Part shown: one piece after another, positions 1-8,227 of the stretch
Position numbering within the stretch: position 1 is the stretch's first letter
Layout of the letters: each line of letters opens with the position of its first letter
Source: Pseudarthrobacter oxydans
Lineage (GTDB): Bacteria; Actinomycetota; Actinomycetes; Actinomycetales; Micrococcaceae
NCBI RefSeq assembly: GCF_013314975.1
Contig: NZ_JABTYH010000002.1
Span: 62,001 to 126,000 of the forward strand
Reading direction: 5' to 3'
Length of the DNA: 64,000 nucleotides
The notes under the pieces: generated by a model
The model's input: only the letters and a program-made list of their open reading frames with translations
What the model was told of the DNA's origin: nothing
The model's database searches: none
Translations under genes and position numbers: made by a program

Positions 1-176
1 AGGTCCTTCCGGGAGGCGGGGGCAGCGAAAGCCGGCCCGGCTCCTGCCAGCCCTGCCGCGCTGGAGAGCCCGATGGCCGCCGCGCCTGCACCTGTCAGCT
101 TGATGATGTTGCGGCGTGACACGCCGGCCTGGATTCCTTGGGTCGTAGGGTCCTGTGCGTTGCAGTCCGTGCTCAT
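1..176 (-). CDS. N-terminus of a Tat-exported protein (partial)
   Basis: Reading leftwards from ATG at 176, the frame stays open to the window edge (58 codons). The N-terminus carries a twin-arginine signal: SRRNIIKLTG, then an alanine/glycine-rich hydrophobic stretch and an AFA cleavage-like site before PASRKD. The protein is therefore probably exported folded through the Tat pathway. An AAGGA ribosome-binding site lies 8 nt before this ATG; an in-frame ATG at 185 has no usable spacing. The mature domain is outside the window, so its function cannot be named. Confidence 0.75.
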   Translation of the reverse strand, partial: MSTDCNAQDPTTQGIQAGVSRRNIIKLTGAGAAAIGLSSAAGLAGAGPAFAAPASRKD

Positions 177-350
177 CGTCTTCATCCTTGGGATTGTCGG
201 TTACGTATGTGGTGGACCTCGTTGTCCTTTCGAGCACACCACGGCCGGAACGGCCAACGGGAGTCCCTGCTAAGGCTGGTCCTGCCAGAGCCCCCTTGGA
301 ATACGACGCGAAAGGGTTCCTGCGGCGAACCGGCCTCGGATAGTGGCGTC

Positions 351-860
351 ATGAAGTCCGCAGCGTCAGCCGGTAAATTTGGCTCGGTGATTTTCATTGA
401 CCGGGACGACCCCTCACGCGGCGACGTCCATCAGCTCCTCAGCGAACACCTGGCGGACATGTTCGCCACCTCCCCGGCCGAAAGCGTCCATGCCCTGGAC
501 CACTCCGCCCTGTCCGCGCCGTCCATCACTTTTTGGACGGCCCGTGAGGACGGCGGGCTGCTGGGGTGCGGCGCACTCAAACTTCTTGAAGCTAGTCCCG
601 GATCACCGGTGCACGGCGAGATCAAGTCGATGCGCACTGCGGCAAGCGCCCGGGGACGCGGCGTGGCCACCCTGATGCTCCGCCATATCCTCGACGACGC
701 CCGCGCCCGGAACCTTGAGCGCGTCTACCTTGAGACTGGCACCGAGGACTACTTCGCCCCCGCGCGCCGGCTGTACGCCCGCAACGGCTTCACGGAGTGC
801 CCGCCGTTCGCCGGCTACGTCCTGGACCCCAACAGCGTCTTTATGGAGCTCCGTCTGTAG
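351..860 (+). CDS. GNAT family N-acetyltransferase
   Basis: A protein of 169 aa with the GNAT fold. The acetyl-CoA pyrophosphate-binding loop is visible as ARGRGVATLML (about residues 102-112), followed by an aromatic-rich C-terminal part (EDYFAPARRLYARNGF) typical of motif B. It should transfer an acetyl group from acetyl-CoA to an amine, but the substrate is not visible. The open frame runs back to 138, but the homologous region begins after ATG 351, so that start is preferred; the ribosome-binding site is weak. It stands alone between a Tat-protein gene on the other strand and a DUF222 relic. Confidence 0.75.
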   Translation: MKSAASAGKFGSVIFIDRDDPSRGDVHQLLSEHLADMFATSPAESVHALDHSALSAPSITFWTAREDGGLLGCGALKLLEASPGSPVHGEIKSMRTAASARGRGVATLMLRHILDDARARNLERVYLETGTEDYFAPARRLYARNGFTECPPFAGYVLDPNSVFMELRL

Positions 861-931
861 GACCTGCTCCAGCGGACACGGCGGAGACAGCGCGGGGTGC
901 CAGGCTGCGCTGCTTCATGCAGCAAAGCGCG

Positions 932-1694
932 TCAGGCAGCGAGCCGCGTCAGCAGCACCTGTTCCAGGGGGCTGACAAAAACCGGCAGGCAGTCGGGCGG
1001 GATGAACGGAGGTTCCCGGTCCGGGTGCTCGGCTGGGTAGTACCGGCGGGACCGGCCCCAGCCCGTCGATCTCGGCCGGTTCGTCGGTAATGCCGAGGAA
1101 GGAGAGGACCGGAACGGTCACCAGGACATCAGCCTTGGGGGAAGGCACGTCTCCAACGTCCTGGTTCGCGCTGCCCAGCAGCAGCCCTGCCGCAATGTCG
1201 GCGCCCAACTGGCTGAGATTGCGGGGTTCCCGCGGGCCCTGCAGGCCGCGGGCCAGTGCCGTCGACTTGTTCCAGACGGCCAAGGCCGTGTCGCCGGGAA
1301 GATAGAGCGACAACCAGGCCATGCCGTCCCGGTCCGGACTGAACTCCACTCGGCGGTCCGCCACGCTCTTCGCATGGCGTTCCTCGAGCGACTCAGGGTG
1401 GTGGCGTTCACGCCAGGCCCGGAGCTTCCGCCGGAACCGGGCGGGCACCAGCTCTCCGGGCGCGGCGCCGCGGCCCGCGTCCGGGCCGAAGAAGTGGGCC
1501 TCCAGGGCGGAGACTGCTGCGGGAGTGAGGCCGGCTGTCTCATCCACCACGGTGCGTGCGTGCTGCCAGCCGATGGCGCCGGTTTGCAGCGCATCGAGTG
1601 CCGCCGGCAAGGACGTGGCCAGCGCGTGGGATTCTCCCAGCAGGGCGGCTGCGGCGCGTTCGCCGATGGTGAGCGCGCATGCGACTTGTGCCAC
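932..1694 (-). pseudogene. DUF222 / 13E12-type HNH nuclease relic
   Basis: The translation from GTG 1694 matches the middle of DUF222 (13E12 repeat) proteins: a helical stretch beginning AQVACALTIGERAAAALLG, an ERH motif region, VADRRVEFSPDRDGM and LPGDTALAVWN. These proteins usually have 400-550 aa, with about 100 residues before this point and a C-terminal HNH nuclease domain after it. Here both are absent. Near 1070 the frame changes: a different frame continues with a plausible family-like tail (DREPPFIPPDCLP) ending at TGA 932. I read it as a remnant with an internal deletion that removed the HNH part plus a frameshift. A shortened frame of 259 aa (915-1694) could still be translated. 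Confidence 0.65.
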
Positions 1695-1812
1695 CTAACC
1701 TCCCGCCGTCGTCCGCTGGCGTCAAGAGGCGCGCCTGCCCCCGGCCTGAAGCCCAACGTCACAAAACGCGGCCGCCTCCGGATCAGGCCAGGCAACGCCC
1801 TACCCTTAACCT

Positions 1813-2370
1813 GTGACTTTGACTAAAATGCGCACCGCCGCCGCGAGCTCCCTCGCCGCTGCCGGTCTCCTGTTGTCCCTCGCCGCCTGTTCCGCGCCGG
1901 CCACCACCCAGCCAACCACCTCCGCACCGTCGCCCTCGGCCGCGGCGTCATCCACCGCCGCCGACGCTCCCTGCGACGGCGTGAAGGTCATCGTCGACTC
2001 GGGCGCCCTGAAGCAGGAAGCCGCCGACACCTCAGTGTGCGTGCCCGTGGACGGGCCCACGGTCGCTGCCGAGATCCTCGAAGAGGCAGACGTGGAGACA
2101 GAGGGCACCACGCAGTACCCCAACGAACTGGTGTGCCGGGTCAACGGTGTGCCCGCCGCGGACTTCGACATCACGCACAAGGAGGGCACGTACCGCGAAG
2201 AATGCCAGGGCATGCCCGCCGCCTTCGCCTACTGGGCGCTCTGGGTCAAGCCGGCCGCCGGTGACTGGGCCTACGCCCAGGAGGGCCTCGCCACCCTGAA
2301 GGTGAGCCCGGGCGAGAGCCTGGAACTGCTCTTCACGGTCGACGGCGAACCGGCCGCCCCCGCGGCATGA
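1813..2370 (+). CDS. DUF4430-type lipoprotein, partner of ECF transporter
   Basis: A 185-aa lipoprotein: basic N-terminus, hydrophobic h-region and lipobox LAAC at about residues 23-26, then a Thr/Ser/Ala/Pro linker. The folded part resembles DUF4430, the transcobalamin C-terminal-like domain: a cysteine pair region (SVC, LVC), RVNGVP and YWALWVKPAAGDWAYAQEG, then an SPGE beta segment. The family suggests an outer-face ligand-binding protein, possibly for a corrinoid. The start is GTG 1813; it has no Shine-Dalgarno sequence, but a TACCCT -10-like box lies 6 nt upstream, so the message may be leaderless. The stop overlaps the ATG of the ECF transporter gene (ATGA), indicating coupled translation. 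Confidence 0.7.
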   Translation: MTLTKMRTAAASSLAAAGLLLSLAACSAPATTQPTTSAPSPSAAASSTAADAPCDGVKVIVDSGALKQEAADTSVCVPVDGPTVAAEILEEADVETEGTTQYPNELVCRVNGVPAADFDITHKEGTYREECQGMPAAFAYWALWVKPAAGDWAYAQEGLATLKVSPGESLELLFTVDGEPAAPAA

Positions 2371-5249
2371 CCTTCCGGCCCGCGCCATTACGCGCCGCGG
2401 CGGCCCTCGCCGTCGTCTTCATCGTGGCGCGGGTCATCTACCGCATCCTTTTCAACGGGGCGGGCATCGGCGAGCCGGTCCTGCTCGACCTGCCGGCCAT
2501 GCGCCTGCCTGCCCCGTACGCCCACGTGGTTTTCCTCGGCCCGGTCAGCGGACCCGGGCTGTGGGCGGCGGTCCTGTCCGCCCTGCCGATTGCCGCGATG
2601 TTCCTCGGTTTCGGCCTGCTCAACGCGTTTGTGGACGTGGCCCGCGGCTTCGTCCACCTGGCCCGCCGCGGCCCCATGCAGGGCATCGGGCGGATGCTGG
2701 TGGTGGCCTGGGCGGCGCTCCCCGCACTGTCCGACGCCGTCACCTCCGTCCGCCTGGCGTTCCGGCTGCGGGGCGAACGCTTCGGCCCACGCGCCCTGGT
2801 GCCCGTCCTCGAGCGCACCCTTGAGCACGCAGGCAGGGTTGCCGCGGCCCTGGAGCTGCGCGGCTTCGGGAGCCGGGCAGGGCACCGTCCCGGGAACGAC
2901 GACGGCGGCCCGCTTCAGGTGCGCGACGCCCAGTTCCGCATCGGCGACGCGCAGGTCGAAGTCCCGGACTTCGCGCCGCGGCCCGGGTCCATCACGGTGA
3001 TCACCGGGCCCACCGGCTCCGGCAAGTCCACCATCCTGCGCGGCATCGCCGGGCTCCTCTCCCACGTGGACGGCGGAGACATCTCCGGCACCGTGCGCGT
3101 TTCCGGATTGGACCGCGCCGCCACGCCGCCGCGCGATACCGCCCAAGCCGTCGGCGTCGTCCTGCAGAATCCCCGCGCCGCCTTCGCCACCACCAAGGTC
3201 CGGGACGAAATCTCCCTGGCCCTTGAGCTGCGCGGCGTGGCGTCCGGGGCTGCCAAGGCCCGGGTGCTGGAGGTGGCGGAGCGCATCGGCGTGGCGGCAC
3301 TCCTGGACCGGAACGTCAGCACCCTGTCCGCGGGCGAGGCAACACTCGTGGCCATCGCCGCCGCTATGGTGGAAAATCCGGCCCTGCTCCTGGTGGACGA
3401 GCCCCTGGCCGACCTCGACACCACAACCCGCAGGCACGTCATCGCCGTGCTCAACACCCTGGCCCGAGACGCCGGCGTCTTTGTCATGGTGGCGGAGCAC
3501 CGGGCGTCAGCGCTCGTCCCGGTTGCCGACTCCTGGTGGACCGTCGAGGGCGGCACATTGATCCCAACCGCAGGGGTCCCGGCGTCGTCCACCTCGGCAT
3601 CGGTCGAAGGCCGCCAGCTCCCTTCTCAGCCAGCCGACCCCGCCCCGGTGCTGACGGCGACTAACCTCGCCGTCCACCGCAAGGGCAACACCCTGGTGCG
3701 CGACGCGTCCCTGACCCTGCACCGCGGTGAAGTGGTGGCGCTGGTGGGCCCGAACGGTGCCGGAAAGTCATCCCTCCTGGTGGCGCTGGCCCTGCGTGAG
3801 GGCAGCGGCGGTCTACGGGCTGGTGGCGAAAGCGGAGGCGTGGTGGCAACGCTCGACGGCGGCCGGGTCGCCCTGGTGCCGGACGCCTCGGACGACCTCT
3901 TCACCAGGGATACGGTGGCGGGCGAGCTGCGCGCGGCCGAGCGTCGCCTTGCGCGCCGAAAGAACGGCGGACAGCCCGCGCCCGGCTTTGCGGCGTCGCG
4001 CCTGGCCCGGCTGCGGGGCAGCGCCACGGTCCCCATTGGCCATGAGCACCCCCGGGACCTCTCTGCCGGCGAGCGCCGGATCCTTGCCATCGCGCTGCAG
4101 ACCATGGACGATCCCCAGGTCCTCCTGATCGATGAGCCCACCCGCGGACTCGACCCTGCGGCGCGCACAGCCGTCGCGGCGGCTTTGACAGCCGCGGCGG
4201 ACTCCGGCGCGGCGGTCCTGGTCGCCACCCACGACCACGACTTCGCCCAGAGCCTCGGCGCCCGTATCCTGCCGATGCGTGACGGCGTCGCGCCCTCCTC
4301 CGAAGCGGCACCGGCCGAAGAACCCGAGCCGCTCCTCGCGCTCCCCCGGCACGCAGCAACCGGACCGGAACCGAAGACCATCGAACCAGGATCCCCCGCA
4401 GCGGAACGAAAGCGCCGCCTCCGCATGCCGCGCGGCGTCGAGCTCGCCGTCCTCGCAGCAGCGAACCTCCTGGCCCTTGCTGCCTTCTGCTGGCCGCTGC
4501 TCGCCGCGGCGCTTCCCCAGGACGCAGCCGCCGCCCTCCCCTACGCGGCGCTGGCCATCGCGCCGCTCGCCGTCGTCGCCATCATTGTGTCCCTGGACGG
4601 CTCGGTCCGCTCGGCGCACACCGTGGCGCTCCTCGGCGTCCTGGCAGCGGTGGGATCGGCGGTGCGGGTGGCAAGCACCGGCGTCGGGGGCGTGGAGGCT
4701 GTGTTTATCCTGCTGATCCTGGCCGGCCGGGCGTTCGGTGCCCGGTTCGGCATGCTGCTCGGCGCCGCCACCATCGCCCTTTCAAGTGCCCTGTGGGGCG
4801 GGATCGGGCCGTGGACCCCGTTCCAGATCTTCGCCTGCGCGTGGGTGGGCGCGGGCGCCGGACTGCTCCCCCGCCGGGTCCGCGGCAAGGCGGAACTGTG
4901 GATGCTGTGCGGCTACGGCATTGTGGCGTCCTACCTGTTCGGCCTGCTGACCAACCTGTGGTTCTGGCCGTTCGCCGTGGGCGCCGGAACCGGCATCTCC
5001 TATGTGCCCGGCGCACCGCTGGGCACCAACCTGAGCAGCTTCCTGCTGTACTCGCTGGTGACGTCGACGGCGGGCTGGGACACCCTGCGCGCCGTCACCA
5101 CCATCATCGGCATCGCCGCGGTGGGACGGGCCATCCTCGCCGCGCTCCGGCGGGTGAAGCCGGTCTCCAGCGCGGGCGGAGGCGCCGGCGGGCACGCCCC
5201 GCAGGCGTCATCCGACCAGGCCGGGGACCGGCTGCACCTTAGGGTCTGA
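2367..5249 (+). CDS. Single-chain ECF importer (T-A-A-S fusion)
   Basis: A 960-aa protein that joins all modules of an energy-coupling-factor transporter. Residues 1-170 form a short EcfT-like part with two or three membrane segments and the coupling motif ALELRGFG. Two ATPase domains follow: Walker A GPTGSGKST near residue 214 and GPNGAGKSS near 461, with signatures LSAGE and LSAGER and Walker B LLLVDEP and VLLIDEP. After a Pro/Glu-rich linker, residues about 690-930 form a multi-span S-component with GRAFGARFGMLLGA. Most systems encode these as three or four proteins. It is coupled to the DUF4430 lipoprotein upstream. The substrate is uncertain; cobalamin is suggested only by the lipoprotein fold. 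The T part is shorter than usual. Confidence 0.85.
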   Translation: MTFRPAPLRAAAALAVVFIVARVIYRILFNGAGIGEPVLLDLPAMRLPAPYAHVVFLGPVSGPGLWAAVLSALPIAAMFLGFGLLNAFVDVARGFVHLARRGPMQGIGRMLVVAWAALPALSDAVTSVRLAFRLRGERFGPRALVPVLERTLEHAGRVAAALELRGFGSRAGHRPGNDDGGPLQVRDAQFRIGDAQVEVPDFAPRPGSITVITGPTGSGKSTILRGIAGLLSHVDGGDISGTVRVSGLDRAATPPRDTAQAVGVVLQNPRAAFATTKVRDEISLALELRGVASGAAKARVLEVAERIGVAALLDRNVSTLSAGEATLVAIAAAMVENPALLLVDEPLADLDTTTRRHVIAVLNTLARDAGVFVMVAEHRASALVPVADSWWTVEGGTLIPTAGVPASSTSASVEGRQLPSQPADPAPVLTATNLAVHRKGNTLVRDASLTLHRGEVVALVGPNGAGKSSLLVALALREGSGGLRAGGESGGVVATLDGGRVALVPDASDDLFTRDTVAGELRAAERRLARRKNGGQPAPGFAASRLARLRGSATVPIGHEHPRDLSAGERRILAIALQTMDDPQVLLIDEPTRGLDPAARTAVAAALTAAADSGAAVLVATHDHDFAQSLGARILPMRDGVAPSSEAAPAEEPEPLLALPRHAATGPEPKTIEPGSPAAERKRRLRMPRGVELAVLAAANLLALAAFCWPLLAAALPQDAAAALPYAALAIAPLAVVAIIVSLDGSVRSAHTVALLGVLAAVGSAVRVASTGVGGVEAVFILLILAGRAFGARFGMLLGAATIALSSALWGGIGPWTPFQIFACAWVGAGAGLLPRRVRGKAELWMLCGYGIVASYLFGLLTNLWFWPFAVGAGTGISYVPGAPLGTNLSSFLLYSLVTSTAGWDTLRAVTTIIGIAAVGRAILAALRRVKPVSSAGGGAGGHAPQASSDQAGDRLHLRV

Positions 5250-5346
5250 GCAAACCGCTGGGACCCACACTCGCGCTGCGGGAAACTCAGGGCGCTGCTC
5301 GCGGACCTCAAGGTCGGGGCGGTTTCTCCTGCCCAGGAAAGCCATC

Positions 5347-8226
5347 CTATGCACCCGTCGAGCTGCGAAACTCAGGGGTCGTTACGACGCCTTCCCCGGG
5401 CCGCGTCACTTCCTCCAGCAGCTCCAGCACGTGCCGGTACTCAGCACCGGTTGCCCTGGTCATCCCCAGCTCACAGGTGCGGTTGCAGGACGCATGGGCT
5501 GACGCGCCCAGCTCCGCGACCTCCTCCCCCTGCTTCCGGGTGGCGGACTCGGTGAGCTCGGGGTGAAGCATGCCGCGGTCCCCCGCGAAGGCACAGCAGC
5601 CCCAGTTCACAGGGACATCCACCTTCTCGGCCACAGCACCGGCCACAGCATCCAGGGAACTGTTGATCCCCAGACGCGTGGACGAGCAGGTGGGGTGCAG
5701 TGCCAGCGAATCCAGCTTCTTGTGGTCGGGGAGCATGGGCAGGATGCGTTCGGCCGCGAAGTCCACCGCATCCACAATCCGCAGCGGACGCTGCCCCACC
5801 AGGGGAACATCCGATTCCACGGCCTGGCGAAGGCCTTCCGTGCAGGACGACGCGTCGCAGATGATGGCCAGTTCGCCGTCCCGGGTGGCTTCCCGCAGCG
5901 CGGCCAGGGTCCTCTCCTGCATGGTCGCCTGGCCGGCCACCATGCCCTTGGATGACCAGGGGGTGCCGCAGCACAGGCCATCGATGCCCTGCGGCACCAG
6001 CAGGGTGATCCCCGCCCGTTCGCACAGCTGCTCGAAGCTGTACTGGACTCCCGGACCGGGCGTGCCGGACTGATCCGCACCGGCCGGCCCGAACATGGTC
6101 CCCACGCACGCGGGGAAGTAGACGGCGTCCGGTGCCCGGTCCGGCGTCGGACGTTTCCGCGCGGAACCGCCGCCCGGCAGCTCGGCCGAGTACAGCGGGA
6201 CGGTGTCGGTGCCCAGGACCGCCCTGGCTGCCTTGTTTGGCGGGACCAGCGCGGCTGCCGGCAGCTTGTTGACCACGGTGAGCGCGAGCGAAGCGCCGCG
6301 GGTCACCCCTTCCCAGTGCTTGGCAGCCGCGTTCCAGGCGCCGTTGGCCACGGACCCGGCGTCGGAACGCCTGATCCGCTTGACCAGGAGCCCCGTGTTG
6401 ATGTCCACCGGACAGGCCGTCTGGCACATGCCGTCCACCGCGCAGGTCTGCACGGACTCGTAGTCGTAGTCCTTCTCCAGCTGTTCCACGAGTGCCGTGT
6501 CCCCGGCCAGGCGCCCGGCCTCGATGGCACGCAGGGTGACGATGCGCTGCCGCGGCGTAAGGGTGAGGTCCTTGCTGGGGCACACCGGCTCGCAGTAGCC
6601 GCAGGAGACACAGCGGTCCACCTCTTCGGCCACGGGTGGCGCCGTTTTGATGTGCCGGAGGTGCGCCTCGGGATCGTCGTCCAGGATGACGCCGGGGTTG
6701 AGGATCCCGCGCGGATCGAACAGCTCCTTGATCCTGAGCATCACGCCGTACAGCTCATCCCCGTACTGCCGCCGCACATAGGGCGCCATCACCCGTCCGG
6801 TGCCGTGCTCGGCTTTGAGTGAGCCGCCCTCCCCCAGCACCAGGTCCACCATGTCCTCGGTGAACGAGCTGTACCTGTCCAGCTCCTCCGCGGTGCTGAA
6901 CCCGTCCGTGAGCATGAAGTGGACGTTCCCGTCTTTGGCGTGGCCGAAGATCACGCTGTTGCTGTAGCTGTACTTGTCGAACAGCCCGATGAGTTCCTGG
7001 CAGGTGCGGCCGAGCACGGGAACCGGGACCACGATGTCCTCCAGCAGAGCGGTGGTCCCCTGCGGCCGGGCTCCCGCCACCGAGGCGTACAGGCCCTTGC
7101 GCAGGTGCCAGAGCCCCGCACGTGCTTTGGCGTCACCCGTGAAGTGGGCTTCGGCGGAGAGGCTCAGCTCCTTGAGGATGCTTTCACCGCCCTGCTGCAG
7201 TTCCGCGAGCTGGTCCTGCCCTTCGGCCGAGTATTCCACCAGCAGCGCAGCGTGGTCCCGCACCACCAGGTCACGCACGACGGCGGGAGTCCCCTTCAGC
7301 GTCTGGCCCACCTTGAGGGACAGCGCGTCCATGAGCTCCACCGTGGCTGCGCCGGTTTCCACCAGCGCGGGCAAGGCGGCGTTCGCCGCCCGCAGGTCCG
7401 GGAAGACGAGCAGTCCGGTGGCGGCGTGCTGCAGCCGCGGGATGGTGCGGAAGACGGCCTCGGCCACGAAGCCCAGGGTTCCCTCGCTGCCGACGATCAG
7501 GTGGGCCATGATGTCCACCGGGCTGCTGAAGTCCAGCAGCGTGTTGAGGCCGTAGCCCATGGTGTTCTTCATGGCGAACTGCTGCCGGATCCTGCGCACG
7601 GACTCACTGTTTCCGCGCACCCGCTCCGCCAGCTGGGCCAAACCGTGGTAAAGCTCCGGCTCCAGCGCGCGCAGCTTGGTGTCCGCGTCCGGGGCGCCGG
7701 TGTCAATGACTGTCCCGGACGGGAGCACTACGGTGAGGGACTCGAGCGTACGGTAGGCGTTGTCCACGGTGCCGCAGTTCATGCCGGACGAGTTGTTCGC
7801 CACCACACCACCGATGGTGCACGCGGCCTCGCTGGCCGGATCGGGCCCGAACTTCCGGCCGTAGGGTGCCAGCCGGGCATTCAGCGCCCGCACCGTGACG
7901 CCGGGCTGCACCCGGACGCGCGCACCGCCGTCGAGCACTTCAACGTCCCGGAAATTGCGCCGCACGTCCACCAGCACGCCGTCGGTGACGGCCTGTCCGC
8001 TGAGGCTGGTTCCACCGGAGCGGAACGTGAGCGGGACGCCCTGGGCGGCACTCGCGCGGAGCAGCCCGCCCACGTCGGCTGCGCTTCCGGCGGTGACCAC
8101 GGCCTGCGGGATCAGCAGGAAGTGGGAGGCGTCGTGGGCGTTTGCGTGCAGGTCGATGGCCCGGGTTTTGACGTGGGCGGGATCGGCGACGGCGGAGCGG
8201 AGGGCTGCGAGGTCCAGCGATGCCAT
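5347..8226 (-). CDS. FAD/Fe-S D-lactate (or glycolate) dehydrogenase
   Basis: A 959-aa flavoprotein fused to an iron-sulfur oxidoreductase, the GlcD-GlcF or LdhD-type architecture. An N-terminal FAD-binding PCMH domain shows TFRSGGTSLSGQ and the conserved NNSSGMNCG; a FAD-oxidase C-terminal domain has EHGTGR. Two [4Fe-4S] motifs follow, CVSCGYCEPVCP and CAVDGMCQTACP, then two CCG domains (CCGTPW, CCAFAG). It should oxidise a 2-hydroxy acid at the membrane and pass electrons to quinone. It lies 1 nt downstream of the lactate permease gene and under the same LldR-type operator, which favours D-lactate; glycolate is the alternative. Confidence 0.85.
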   Translation of the reverse strand: MASLDLAALRSAVADPAHVKTRAIDLHANAHDASHFLLIPQAVVTAGSAADVGGLLRASAAQGVPLTFRSGGTSLSGQAVTDGVLVDVRRNFRDVEVLDGGARVRVQPGVTVRALNARLAPYGRKFGPDPASEAACTIGGVVANNSSGMNCGTVDNAYRTLESLTVVLPSGTVIDTGAPDADTKLRALEPELYHGLAQLAERVRGNSESVRRIRQQFAMKNTMGYGLNTLLDFSSPVDIMAHLIVGSEGTLGFVAEAVFRTIPRLQHAATGLLVFPDLRAANAALPALVETGAATVELMDALSLKVGQTLKGTPAVVRDLVVRDHAALLVEYSAEGQDQLAELQQGGESILKELSLSAEAHFTGDAKARAGLWHLRKGLYASVAGARPQGTTALLEDIVVPVPVLGRTCQELIGLFDKYSYSNSVIFGHAKDGNVHFMLTDGFSTAEELDRYSSFTEDMVDLVLGEGGSLKAEHGTGRVMAPYVRRQYGDELYGVMLRIKELFDPRGILNPGVILDDDPEAHLRHIKTAPPVAEEVDRCVSCGYCEPVCPSKDLTLTPRQRIVTLRAIEAGRLAGDTALVEQLEKDYDYESVQTCAVDGMCQTACPVDINTGLLVKRIRRSDAGSVANGAWNAAAKHWEGVTRGASLALTVVNKLPAAALVPPNKAARAVLGTDTVPLYSAELPGGGSARKRPTPDRAPDAVYFPACVGTMFGPAGADQSGTPGPGVQYSFEQLCERAGITLLVPQGIDGLCCGTPWSSKGMVAGQATMQERTLAALREATRDGELAIICDASSCTEGLRQAVESDVPLVGQRPLRIVDAVDFAAERILPMLPDHKKLDSLALHPTCSSTRLGINSSLDAVAGAVAEKVDVPVNWGCCAFAGDRGMLHPELTESATRKQGEEVAELGASAHASCNRTCELGMTRATGAEYRHVLELLEEVTRPGEGVVTTPEFRSSTGA

Positions 8227-8227
8227 A

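Noticed and set aside
2388..3500. Open frame on the minus strand opposite the ECF transporter
   Set aside because: His/Gln/Gly-rich shadow without start signals or homology.
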